A stretch of 13,618 nt of DNA, from positions 1-13,618 of the forward strand of contig DATIFC010000091.1 in the NCBI GenBank assembly GCA_035455445.1, given 5' to 3'. The position numbers were made by a program, and so were the translations under genes. This DNA comes from AC-32 sp035455445 (GTDB lineage Bacteria; Actinomycetota; Thermoleophilia; Gaiellales; Gaiellaceae). Below, in pieces: positions 1-7,131 of the stretch (positions are counted from its first letter, which is position 1; the number at the start of each line of letters is the position of its first letter). Below the pieces are notes generated by a model. It ran no database searches, was not told the origin of the DNA, and worked only from the letters and a program-made list of their open reading frames with translations.

Positions 1-246
1 TCCCACTCGAAGCCTCGAGCACCCCGGGCCGAGCTCCTCGACGACGCCGACGAGCTCGTAGCCTGGCGTGAACGGCGGCTTCGGCACGCCGAGGTAGGTG
101 CCGGCGCGAAGCATCGCGTCGGTGTAGGAGACGCCCGCGGCCAGGACCTTGACGCGGACCTCGCCCGGGCCCGGCCGGGGATCGTCCTCCTCCACGACCG
201 TCAGGACCTCGGGCCCGCCGTAGTGATCGACGACGACGCGTTTCAT
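1..246 (-). CDS. Zinc-independent MDR / quinone oxidoreductase-like protein, N-terminal part
   Basis: Partial gene: the first 82 codons are present and the frame runs off the left edge. The ATG at 246 is preceded by a GAGGA Shine-Dalgarno-like element about 8 nt upstream. The protein begins MKRVVVDHYGGPEVL and continues with P-GPGEVRVKV-AAGVSYTD, the N-terminal GroES-like fold of medium-chain dehydrogenases/reductases. The segment reading PGYELVGVV has Tyr where zinc alcohol dehydrogenases have the metal-binding His of GHE. That fits the quinone oxidoreductase branch, which uses NADPH and no catalytic zinc. The Rossmann domain lies outside the window, so the substrate cannot be judged. It is divergent from the TPR-cyclase gene across a 138-bp gap. 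The family call is firm; the reaction is inferred. Confidence 0.88.
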   Translation of the reverse strand, partial: MKRVVVDHYGGPEVLTVVEEDDPRPGPGEVRVKVLAAGVSYTDAMLRAGTYLGVPKPPFTPGYELVGVVEELGPGCSRLRVG

Positions 247-329
247 GAAGGGTGTCCTCTACACCGGCCGCACAACCCGGGCATCCGGGCAATCCCGCAG
301 CGTCGATCGGTACAAAGCCGCAAAGGGGC

Positions 330-360
330 GAAGGGGCCTCGCCGCGTTGCGGGGCCCTTC
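330..360. repeat. Imperfect inverted repeat in the divergent gap
   Basis: GAAGGG (330-335) pairs with CCCTTC (355-360). The stem can be extended by two G-C pairs past a bulged G. It lies 25 bp upstream of the GTG start of the TPR-cyclase, so it could fold in its leader or act as an operator. The rest of the 247-384 gap shows no clear promoter hexamers. In DNA this GC-rich a short hairpin can arise by chance. Confidence 0.3.
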
Positions 361-384
361 CCGGCAGCGGGAGCGCGATACGTT

Positions 385-2316
385 GTGCGAGTGTCCGACC
401 TCGTCGAGACCGCGCGCAAGGCTGTCGGGCGCCACGCCTGGCGCGAGGCGTACGACGCCTACTCGGGCTCGGACGAGCCCGACCTGACGCCCGAGGACCT
501 GGAGCGGTTCGCGGACGCGGCCTGGTGGACTGGAAGGCTCGACGAGGCGATGGGCCTGCGGGAGCGCTCCTACGCGGGCTTCTCGGCTGCGGGTGACAAG
601 CTCGGCGCGGCCCGCCTCGCGCTCACGCTCTCGTGGGATCACATGAACCGGGCGTCCTTCGCCGTCTCGCGCGGGTGGTTCTCGAACGCCGAGCGCCTGC
701 TGCAGGGGCTGCCCGAGGCCGCCGAGCACGGGTATCTGGCCCTCTCGCGCGGAATCACGGCCCTCCTGGCCGAAGGAGACGTCGCCCGCGCCCTCCCCGA
801 GCTCGAGCAGGCCCACGACATCGCGGCGCGCGCGGGCGACCGGGACACGCAGGTCCTGGCGCTCGTGGGCAAGGGCCGGGCGTTCGTGCAGCGGGGCGAC
901 GTCGAGGCGGGGCTCGCGATCCTCGACGAGGCGAGCACCTCAGCCGTCTCCGGAGAGCTCCGCCCGTTCGCGACGGGGCTCGTCTACTGCGTGACGATCT
1001 CTGCGTGCCAGAACGTGGGCGACTTCCGTCGCGCCGCCGAGTGGACGGAGGCGGCCAGCCGGTGGTGCGAGCAGGCGGACATGAACGGCTTCCCCGGTGC
1101 CTGCCGCATTCACCGCGCGGAGATCATGCGCCTGCGCGGCGACTGGCCCCAGGCGGAGAAGACCGCGCTCGCCGCCTGCGAGGAGCTCCAGGACTTCGAC
1201 CGCCTGATCACGGCGGGCGGCTACTACGAGATCGGAGAGATCCGTCGTCGTCGAGGCGACTTCGCGGCCGCCGAGGACGCCTACCGCACCGCGAACGAAC
1301 TGGGACGCTCCCCCCAGCCCGGCCTGGCGCTCCTGCAGCTTGCGGAAGGCAAGGTCGAGAGCGCGCTGGCCGGGATCAATCGCGCGCTCGGGGAGATCCA
1401 GGAGCCCCTGGCGCGCGTCCGGGCGCTGCCGGCCCTGGTCGAGATCGCGATCGCCGCGGCCGACGTCGCGACGGCCCGCTCGGCCGCTGCGGAGCTCCAG
1501 CAGCTTGTCGACTCCTACAAGATCGGCGATCGGCGCGCGCCGGCCTTCGACGCGACCGTCCACTTCCTGCTAGGGGAGATCGAGCTCGCCGAGAAGGACT
1601 GGGACGGCGCAGCCCGCGACCTCCGGCGCGCGCGTGACGAGTGGCAGCAGATCGGCGCTCCCTACGAGGTGGCGCAGTCGCGGCTGCTGCTCGGCATCGC
1701 GTTTCGCGGCCAGGGCGACGAGCACGCTGCGACGTTCGAGCTGCAGGCCGCGCTGACGACGTTCGAACGGCTCGGAGCGAAGCTCGACGAGGCCCGCGCC
1801 ACAGAGCTCCTCGGGCGCGTCGAGGCGCGTCGCACCTTCCTCTTCACGGACATCGTCGACTCGACGAGGCTGCTCGAGACGCTGGGCGACGAACGCTGGC
1901 AGAAGCTGCTCGCCCAACACGACAGGCTGGTGCGCGCGCGCATCGTCGAGAGCGGCGGCGAGGTGATCAAGCAGACCGGCGACGGGTTCTTCGCCTCCTT
2001 CGACGACCCGCAGGCCGCGGTCGACGCGGCAGTGGCGATCCAGCGCGCGCTTCGGTCGGAGGTGTTCGCGCCGGAGGTCAGGATCGGCGCGCACGCGGGA
2101 AGCGCCTTCAAGACGGGGGCGAGCTTCACCGACTACGGCGGGCAGAGCGTGCACGTCGCCGCGCGAATCGGTGCGGCCGCGGCCGCGGGGGAGGTTCTGG
2201 TCAGCCGGGAGACGCTCGACGGGGTCGAGACGGCGTTCGGCCTCTCGGAGCCTCGCGTGACCTCGCTCAAGGGCTTCGAGGAGCCCATGGAGGTCGTCTC
2301 GGTCGACTGGAGCTAG
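385..2316 (+). CDS. TPR-repeat protein with C-terminal class III adenylate/guanylate cyclase domain
   Basis: About 480 N-terminal residues are Ala/Leu/Glu-rich helical repeats of TPR type, the scaffold usual in large regulators. Residues from about 483 on form a class III nucleotidyl cyclase domain, which would make cAMP or cGMP in the cytoplasm. The metal-binding aspartates are present: D489 in FLFTDIVDST and D533 in KQTGDGFF. The purine-selecting Lys is present as K529 and the transition-state Arg as R594. The second purine-selecting position is Gln (Q587) instead of Asp, and the transition-state Asn is His (H590), so activity or specificity may be altered. The open frame extends up to 223, but that would overlap the divergent MDR gene. 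I chose GTG 385, which has GGGAG 11 nt upstream; GTG 391 is an equally possible start. No signal peptide or membrane segment is visible. It converges on the LAL gene 27 bp away. Confidence 0.85.
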   Translation: MRVSDLVETARKAVGRHAWREAYDAYSGSDEPDLTPEDLERFADAAWWTGRLDEAMGLRERSYAGFSAAGDKLGAARLALTLSWDHMNRASFAVSRGWFSNAERLLQGLPEAAEHGYLALSRGITALLAEGDVARALPELEQAHDIAARAGDRDTQVLALVGKGRAFVQRGDVEAGLAILDEASTSAVSGELRPFATGLVYCVTISACQNVGDFRRAAEWTEAASRWCEQADMNGFPGACRIHRAEIMRLRGDWPQAEKTALAACEELQDFDRLITAGGYYEIGEIRRRRGDFAAAEDAYRTANELGRSPQPGLALLQLAEGKVESALAGINRALGEIQEPLARVRALPALVEIAIAAADVATARSAAAELQQLVDSYKIGDRRAPAFDATVHFLLGEIELAEKDWDGAARDLRRARDEWQQIGAPYEVAQSRLLLGIAFRGQGDEHAATFELQAALTTFERLGAKLDEARATELLGRVEARRTFLFTDIVDSTRLLETLGDERWQKLLAQHDRLVRARIVESGGEVIKQTGDGFFASFDDPQAAVDAAVAIQRALRSEVFAPEVRIGAHAGSAFKTGASFTDYGGQSVHVAARIGAAAAAGEVLVSRETLDGVETAFGLSEPRVTSLKGFEEPMEVVSVDWS

Positions 2317-2343
2317 AGACTCGGACTCGCTGTTCGAGGAGCG

Positions 2344-5220
2344 TCACGCCGAGACCGGAGCATCGTCTGCGAGCGCGGCGGGGAGCTCGTCCCGCGAGTC
2401 GACCTGCAGCTTGCGGAAGACGCTCGTGAGGTGACCTTCGACCGTGCGTGCCGTGATGAAGAGGGTCTGGGCGATCTCGCGGTTCGTGAGGCCCTGGCTG
2501 GCGAGCTCGGCGACGCGGCGCTCGCTGGCCGTCAGCGAGTCGAGCCCGGTAAGGAGGACCCGGCGCGGGCGCGCGCCGGTGGCGCGGAGCTCGGTCTCGG
2601 CGCGTTCTGCCAGCGGCCCGGCGCCCGAGCGGTAGGCGGTGTCGAGTGCCTCTCGGAGCAGCTCTCGCGCCCGGGTTCGCCGGTTGCGTCGTCGCAGCAG
2701 CGCGCCGAGATCGGTGAGGGCACGCGCTCGTTCGAGGCCGGCGTCGCCGCGGTCGAACGCCTCGACGGCCTCCCGGAGCAGGGACGCTCCACTGTCACCG
2801 CCTGCCACGACACCGGCGGCACGCAGCGCCACTCCGAGTGCGCGCGGCGCGCCGAATGCGACGGCGAGCTCGAGCTCCTCTTCCGCGAGCCGCCGTGCCG
2901 CCTCGCGATCGCCGAGCGCGAGCTGCGCGAGCGCGGCCTGCGATCGCCACGGGAGGTAGCCCGGGCAGGTGACCTGCGCTCGCGTCAAGAGCCGGCCGAC
3001 GGCCAGGAAGTCTGCGAGCCCTTCCGCGGGTCGCCCTTGCGCCACGCGCAGCCGGCCGCGAGCGAACCGAAGGACGTTTGCGATGAGCGATCCGCCCTGC
3101 GCTTCCGACTCGGAGGGGGCGAGTGCCTGTTCTGCCGCGTCGAGCGCACCCTGCTCGACGAGCGTCTCGACGAGCACGGCGACGTTCAGGACGCGGTGCA
3201 TGGGCGGCGCGGGGAGCTCGGTCGCTGCAAGCGCCGTCCGGGCGTCTCCCTCGGCGGCGCTCAGGTCGCCGCGTCGGAGCGCGAGCCAGCCACGGTTGGC
3301 CAGCCCCATGGCAAGCCTGCTGCTGTCGCCGATCAGGCGACCCTGTGCGATCGAGGTATCGAGCCGCGGCCCCACCTCCGCATACCGCTCGGCCCAGAGC
3401 AGCGAGAAGGTCGCCTGCGAGAACCAGGTCGCGAACGAGAACCACGGCCGGTCCGGGCCAGGGGACGAGCTGTCCACGGCCAGGAGCGCCCGGGAGGCAA
3501 GGTCCGCCCCGACCTCCGCGGGCTCGTTCGCGAGGACGGAGATGTACGCGGCCACGGCGAGCAGCTCGGGTGGCGCTCCCGGATCGCCGGCGGCCCGCTC
3601 GCGCAATGCCTTCCGCCGAACGGCCAGCGAGGGCGCGGCCTCCGGGTCGTTCATGCCCGGGGCCGTCGTCGCAATCTCGAGCTGGAGCGCGAGCTCGGCG
3701 TCGCGGTCCTCGAGCGCCGACGACGCGCGATCGAGAACCTCGACAGCCTCCGAGAACCGTTGGGCGCGGTTGAGCGCGTGTGCCAGCACCATTGCCGCGT
3801 CGGCGGCTGCGGCGGGGCTCGACGCGAGGTCCACCGCTTGCTGCAGGTGCTCTGCCCAGTCGGCGAGGCCGGCCGTGGCCTCGGCCATTCCCAGGTCGAG
3901 CAGTAGCGCGTACCGGGTGTCGGGGGGCGCCGGCTCGGCGAGCGCTCGGCGCAGGTAGACCGCCTCCGCCTCGGGAGCCCCCTGTCTTCCCGCCTCGCAC
4001 GCCGCCTCCACGAGCCGGTCGAGCACCCAGGCGTCGGCGGCGGGCTCGCTGACCAGCAGGTGCTCGACGACGCGCTCGTTCGTGCCCGGCTGCTCGGCCA
4101 GGACCTGGGCGGCGCGCCGGTGTCCTCGAGCGCGCTCCGCGCCGGAAAGCTCCGAGTAGATGCCGCTGCGGACGATCGGGTGGATGAACGTCAGCGGGCG
4201 GCCGGAATCCAGGATCCCGGCCGCCGCCAGCAGCTCTGCGGCCTCGGCCGCCTCCGCCTCGTCGAGGCCGGCGAGTCGCGCCGCGGGAAGAAGGTCGCTC
4301 TCCTCGAGCACGGCCAGCGCCCGAGCGAGCCGCCCCGCATGCTCGGGCAGCCGTCGGAGCCGGAGGCCGATCGAGCGGCCGACCGTCCGGGCCCCGATTC
4401 GCTCGACGTGGCTCGCGGCCTCCGCCGTCGGCGCCATCGCCCCCTCGCTGAGCGCGTCGACGAGCTCGCACAGCAGGAACGGCAGCCCGCGGGTCGCGCG
4501 CATGCAGGCCTCGACGAAGACAGGCGCGGGCGCCCCTGCGAGCCGCGAGGCGACGAACTCGGCGACCGCCTCCCTCGTCAGCGGACGAAGACGGATCACC
4601 TCGGCGGAGGGATCGCTCGTCACCGTGGCGAGGAACTCGGGGTCGCTGCCTGCCTGCGCCGGGCGGGTCGCGACCACGAGCGCTACTTCCAGCTCCTCGA
4701 GACGCGTGAGCAGGAAGGCCAGGTAGCGGAGGGACGGGGCGTCTGCGCAGTGCGCGTCGTCGACGACGAGGCAGAGCGGACTGCCGGCGGCCAGGTTCGC
4801 GCACAACCAGTAGAGGCCGTGGAGGATCGCGAACGAGGAATCGACACCCGGCGTCGGCGCGCCGTTCGCCGAAGGCCCGCCGGGAAGCCCGAGGAGGCCC
4901 GCCGCCGCGCCGGCAGCATCGTGCAGCAGGTCGGCCCGCTCGGCCTCCGATGCCTCGGCCAGCGACGGCTCGAACAGCTGGCGCACGACGCCGAAGGCGA
5001 AATCGCGCTCGAGCTCCGTTCCCCGTGAGCGGAGCACCCGCATTCCGCCCTCGGCCGCCTTCGACCGTACCGCCGCGAGCAGCGCCGTCTTGCCGATCCC
5101 GGCCGGCCCCTCGATCACCACGAAGCACCCGCGGCCATCGCGCGCTTCGGCGAGCGCCGCGTCGATCCGCGCCAGCTCCTCGCTCCGCTCGAGGAGTCCT
5201 GTGGCCGCGGCCCTGCTCAT
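2344..5220 (-). CDS. LAL-type LuxR family transcriptional regulator with AAA ATPase domain
   Basis: A 958-residue protein, the usual length for LAL (large ATP-binding LuxR) regulators such as MalT. Walker A is GPAGIGKT at residues 38-45 and Walker B is LCLVVDD at 149-155. A long helical TPR-like region fills the middle. The LuxR/GerE helix-turn-helix is at residues 896-950, beginning LTASERRVAELASQGLTNRE and containing the recognition-helix region TARTVEGHL. It should bind DNA as an ATP- and ligand-gated activator; its inducer is unknown. The ATG at 5220 has no Shine-Dalgarno, but a TAGGCT (minus strand, 5229-5234) lies 8 nt upstream, which fits a nearly leaderless message. It is divergent from the cupredoxin gene and convergent with the TPR-cyclase, so either could be a target. 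No target can be shown from sequence. Confidence 0.93.
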   Translation of the reverse strand: MSRAAATGLLERSEELARIDAALAEARDGRGCFVVIEGPAGIGKTALLAAVRSKAAEGGMRVLRSRGTELERDFAFGVVRQLFEPSLAEASEAERADLLHDAAGAAAGLLGLPGGPSANGAPTPGVDSSFAILHGLYWLCANLAAGSPLCLVVDDAHCADAPSLRYLAFLLTRLEELEVALVVATRPAQAGSDPEFLATVTSDPSAEVIRLRPLTREAVAEFVASRLAGAPAPVFVEACMRATRGLPFLLCELVDALSEGAMAPTAEAASHVERIGARTVGRSIGLRLRRLPEHAGRLARALAVLEESDLLPAARLAGLDEAEAAEAAELLAAAGILDSGRPLTFIHPIVRSGIYSELSGAERARGHRRAAQVLAEQPGTNERVVEHLLVSEPAADAWVLDRLVEAACEAGRQGAPEAEAVYLRRALAEPAPPDTRYALLLDLGMAEATAGLADWAEHLQQAVDLASSPAAAADAAMVLAHALNRAQRFSEAVEVLDRASSALEDRDAELALQLEIATTAPGMNDPEAAPSLAVRRKALRERAAGDPGAPPELLAVAAYISVLANEPAEVGADLASRALLAVDSSSPGPDRPWFSFATWFSQATFSLLWAERYAEVGPRLDTSIAQGRLIGDSSRLAMGLANRGWLALRRGDLSAAEGDARTALAATELPAPPMHRVLNVAVLVETLVEQGALDAAEQALAPSESEAQGGSLIANVLRFARGRLRVAQGRPAEGLADFLAVGRLLTRAQVTCPGYLPWRSQAALAQLALGDREAARRLAEEELELAVAFGAPRALGVALRAAGVVAGGDSGASLLREAVEAFDRGDAGLERARALTDLGALLRRRNRRTRARELLREALDTAYRSGAGPLAERAETELRATGARPRRVLLTGLDSLTASERRVAELASQGLTNREIAQTLFITARTVEGHLTSVFRKLQVDSRDELPAALADDAPVSA

Positions 5221-5358
5221 ATGGCACGAGCCTACGCCGATTCGGCCGAAAAGTCCGGGGGGTCTCCACGGTGCGAATCACGGTCCGGGCCGCCCAGGAT
5301 CGGGGTCATCTGCTCCCGAGCTCGATCACGAGCTCACTAGCCACTGGAGGTGGCTGAG
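5221..5358. promoter_or_regulatory. Divergent intergenic region between LAL regulator and cupredoxin
   Basis: This 138-bp gap must hold the promoters of both flanking genes. On the minus strand TAGGCT at 5229-5234 fits the actinobacterial -10 pattern TANNNT just before the LAL start. A perfect 7-bp inverted repeat, GAGCTCG (5318-5324) and CGAGCTC (5329-5335) with a 4-nt ATCA spacer, lies 10 bp upstream of the cupredoxin ribosome binding site and could be an operator. I see no convincing ECF-type -35/-10 pair here. The promoter role follows from position; the individual elements are weak. Confidence 0.45.
5346..5350 (+). promoter_or_regulatory. Ribosome binding site deciding the cupredoxin start
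   Basis: GGAGG lies 8 nt before the ATG at 5359. An in-frame GTG at 5350 overlaps the GGAGG itself, so it cannot be the start served by this site. Confidence 0.75.
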
Positions 5359-5733
5359 ATGACAAGGACGACCCTCGGACGCAGCTGGCCGCTCGTCGCG
5401 GCCGCCGCCGCTGCGCTCGCCGTGACCGGCACCGGCTCCGGCGCGACCGCCAAGACCGTGAAGGGAACGGTCGGGCCCGGCTTCACGATCCACCTGACCA
5501 TGAACGGCAGGCCCGTCACGAAGCTCAAGGCCGGCAAGCCCTACCGCTTCGTGATCAGCGATCGCTCGAGCTCGCACGACTTCCACCTCAAGGGACCGGG
5601 CGTCGACCGGGTCCTGACCAGCGTGGGATTCGCGGGGACGAAGGGCTACACCCTGAGGCTGAAGAAGGGGAGCTACCGCTTCTTCTGCGACCCGCACGCC
5701 TCGTTCATGCACGGCGGCTTCAAGGTCGCATGA
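5359..5733 (+). CDS. Exported cupredoxin (type 1 blue copper protein)
   Basis: A 124-residue protein with an N-terminal signal peptide: basic MTRTTLGR, then an Ala-rich hydrophobic stretch at about 10-24, with likely cleavage near residues 28-31. The rest is one beta-rich cupredoxin domain. Probable copper ligands are H73 (in SSHDFHL), C110, H113 and M117 (in FFCDPHASFMHG). The spacing is C-x2-H-x3-M, one residue shorter on the Met side than plastocyanin and one longer than amicyanin. It should sit outside the membrane as a small electron carrier or copper-binding protein; its partner is unknown. Its stop overlaps the ATG of the ECF sigma factor (ATGA), suggesting coupled expression. A strong hairpin follows the stop and may act as terminator or attenuator. 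Confidence 0.88.
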   Translation: MTRTTLGRSWPLVAAAAAALAVTGTGSGATAKTVKGTVGPGFTIHLTMNGRPVTKLKAGKPYRFVISDRSSSHDFHLKGPGVDRVLTSVGFAGTKGYTLRLKKGSYRFFCDPHASFMHGGFKVA

Positions 5734-6281
5734 GCCGTGATGTCGGAGGGGCCGAGGCTTCCCGTCTCGCCCCTCCGAGCGGCCGACCGATGGACCGCCG
5801 GCTCGATCCCACGCGCCTGGGAGACCACCTCGACCGGCTCTACCGGGCCGCCTGGGCGCTCTCCGGCTCCCGCGAGGACGCCGAGGACCTCGTCCAGGAG
5901 ACGTACGCGCGCGTGCTCGCACGCCCCCGCCTGCTGCGCAACGAGGACGACCTCGGCTACCTGCTGCGCGCCCTGCGCAACACCTTCTTCAACCAGCGGC
6001 GAAGCGAGCGCCGGCGGCTGCGGCCCGACCCGCTGCCCGAGCAGCTCGACCTCGTCGCCGACCCGATGGCCCGTGAGCCCCAGAGCGCGGTCGAGGCCGG
6101 CGAGCTGTACGCCGCCGTCGCCGCGCTCCCGGACGAGTTCCGCGACGTGCTCGTCGCCGTCGACGTCAGCGGCCTCTCCTACAAGGAGGCGGCCCGGGCC
6201 CTGCGGGTTCCGGAGGGCACGGTGATGAGCCGGCTCTACCGCGCGCGTCGGCAGGTCGTACGCCGGCTCGAGGGCCGCTAG
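5730..6281 (+). CDS. ECF-family RNA polymerase sigma factor
   Basis: A 183-residue sigma-70 family protein with only regions 2 and 4, as in extracytoplasmic function sigma factors. Region 2 is at about residues 31-97 (LYRAAWALSGSREDAEDLVQ, then YARVLAR). Region 4 is at about 127-178 (LPDEFRDVLVAVDVSGLSYK, then PEGTVMSRLYRAR). It would direct RNA polymerase to envelope- or stress-response promoters. The ATG at 5730 overlaps the cupredoxin stop by 4 bp, favouring translational coupling. An in-frame ATG at 5790 is also plausible: the first 20 residues are low in complexity, are not needed for region 2, and are coded across a strong hairpin. The presumed anti-sigma gene is convergent, and the two stops share a CTAG. 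Confidence 0.9.
   Translation: MSRDVGGAEASRLAPPSGRPMDRRLDPTRLGDHLDRLYRAAWALSGSREDAEDLVQETYARVLARPRLLRNEDDLGYLLRALRNTFFNQRRSERRRLRPDPLPEQLDLVADPMAREPQSAVEAGELYAAVAALPDEFRDVLVAVDVSGLSYKEAARALRVPEGTVMSRLYRARRQVVRRLEGR
5743..5778 (+). terminator. Terminator- or attenuator-like hairpin after the cupredoxin stop
   Basis: TCGGAGGGG (5743-5751) pairs perfectly with CCCCTCCGA (5770-5778). The stem continues with C-G, one bulged C, then G-C, A-T and G-C, leaving a 9-nt loop at 5757-5765. It begins 10 nt after the cupredoxin stop, where an intrinsic terminator would be expected, but no T-run follows. It lies inside the sigma gene if translation starts at 5730, and just upstream of the ATG at 5790 otherwise. 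Confidence 0.5.
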
Positions 6282-6961
6282 CCCGAAACCTTGCCCACGA
6301 GAACCTTCTCGCCCGACGACGCCTGGTTGCCGTCGGCCCGCTCGCGCGTGACGGTCAGGGTCGTGAAGCGCAGCGGCGACACGCCGGCCCACAGGGTTAC
6401 CTGTCGGGGGTCGTTGAAGGTTCCGACGGGCACGAGCACGCCGGCGGGATTGTGCAGCCACGCCTCGTAGAGGCGCCCGCTCTCGAGCCGTGGTAGTCCC
6501 CTGGCGTCGAGCTCGATCCGCCAACCCGAAGGTGTCTTCGTGAGCGTGGCCTCGCCCCTGGCGCCCGACGCCGCGTCGGTGGCGACGAGAGCGGCCTCGA
6601 GCCTCTCGCCGGACGTGCTCGAGGACGACACGGCCAGCCCGATGCCGACGGCCGCGACGACCGCGGCCGCAGCCGCGCCAATCAGGACGAGGCGGCGAGG
6701 CGCAGGCACGCGGCGCGCATGCCGTCGCGCCTCGATTCTCGCTCGCAGCGCAGCCGGCGTCTCCACCCCGGCCGCCGCGCTCCGCGCGAGCGCAACCGCC
6801 CGCCGCTGCTCGGCAAGCCGGTCGGCAAGCTCCGGAGATCCGGCGACCCGTGCCTCGAGCTCGGCACGGCGCTCGGGCGCGAGCGATCCGTCGGCGAGCG
6901 CGGCCAGCTCCGCGAGCTCGCGAGAGCCGGACTCGTCTCGACGCCGCGGTCTCACCGGCAC
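6278..6961 (-). CDS. Membrane anti-sigma factor with RskA-like C-terminal domain
   Basis: A 227-residue protein in three parts. The cytoplasmic N-terminal region (about 1-85) is rich in Ala, Glu and Arg, like an anti-sigma domain, and lacks the HxxxCxxC zinc motif. One membrane segment lies at about 91-111 (LVLIGAAAAAVVAAVGIGLA). The external C-terminal domain contains GRLYEAWLHNPAGVLVPVGT, typical of the anti-sigma-K factor RskA family. It should hold the neighbouring ECF sigma factor at the membrane until an outside signal triggers release, usually by proteolysis. The start is GTG at 6961, without a clear Shine-Dalgarno. Such a gene normally follows its sigma gene on the same strand; here it is convergent, overlapping by 4 bp. 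Pairing with this sigma factor is inferred from adjacency. Confidence 0.85.
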   Translation of the reverse strand: MPVRPRRRDESGSRELAELAALADGSLAPERRAELEARVAGSPELADRLAEQRRAVALARSAAAGVETPAALRARIEARRHARRVPAPRRLVLIGAAAAAVVAAVGIGLAVSSSSTSGERLEAALVATDAASGARGEATLTKTPSGWRIELDARGLPRLESGRLYEAWLHNPAGVLVPVGTFNDPRQVTLWAGVSPLRFTTLTVTRERADGNQASSGEKVLVGKVSG

Positions 6962-7025
6962 GAGACCACGATAGGGAACTTCGAGCTCACGTCCTGAAAG
7001 ACCCCGCCCGGCTGAGCCTATTCCC

Positions 7026-7070
7026 TCCCGCGACCGCCGACCGACGGAGCCGCGCCTGCAGGTCGCGGGA
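7026..7070. repeat. Perfect 10-bp inverted repeat upstream of the RTX-like gene
   Basis: TCCCGCGACC (7026-7035) and GGTCGCGGGA (7061-7070) are exact reverse complements separated by 25 bp. They lie in the 170-bp divergent gap (6962-7131) between the anti-sigma gene and the RTX-like gene. The arms are about two and a half helical turns apart, so this could be a dimeric or looping operator, or a leader hairpin. No clear -10/-35 pair was found in the gap. Confidence 0.4.
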
Positions 7071-7131
7071 ATGAACGCGGATCGCAGGTGTCTCTGGCAG
7101 CCGAGGGGTCAACACGCTCCGAAAGGAAGTC

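Noticed and set aside
1..60. Possible frameshift at the end of the MDR fragment, since another frame reads GPGARGFEW
   Set aside because: The original frame reads GPGCSRLRVG, which also fits the family's G-P-G...L-x-VGD pattern, so no frameshift is needed.
223..384. N-terminal extension of the TPR-cyclase to a GTG at 223
   Set aside because: It would overlap the start of the divergent MDR gene, and the added residues are basic and non-TPR; the later GTG starts fit better.
2431..3906. Long plus-strand open frame antisense to the LAL gene
   Set aside because: Low-complexity Arg/Gly/Glu composition, no motifs, opposite a clear LAL protein; a shadow of high GC codon use.
6975..6993. Possible ECF promoter, GGAAC at 6975-6979 and CGTC at 6990-6993
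   Set aside because: The spacer is only 10 nt, while ECF promoters usually have about 15-19 nt between these elements; chance occurrence is likely.
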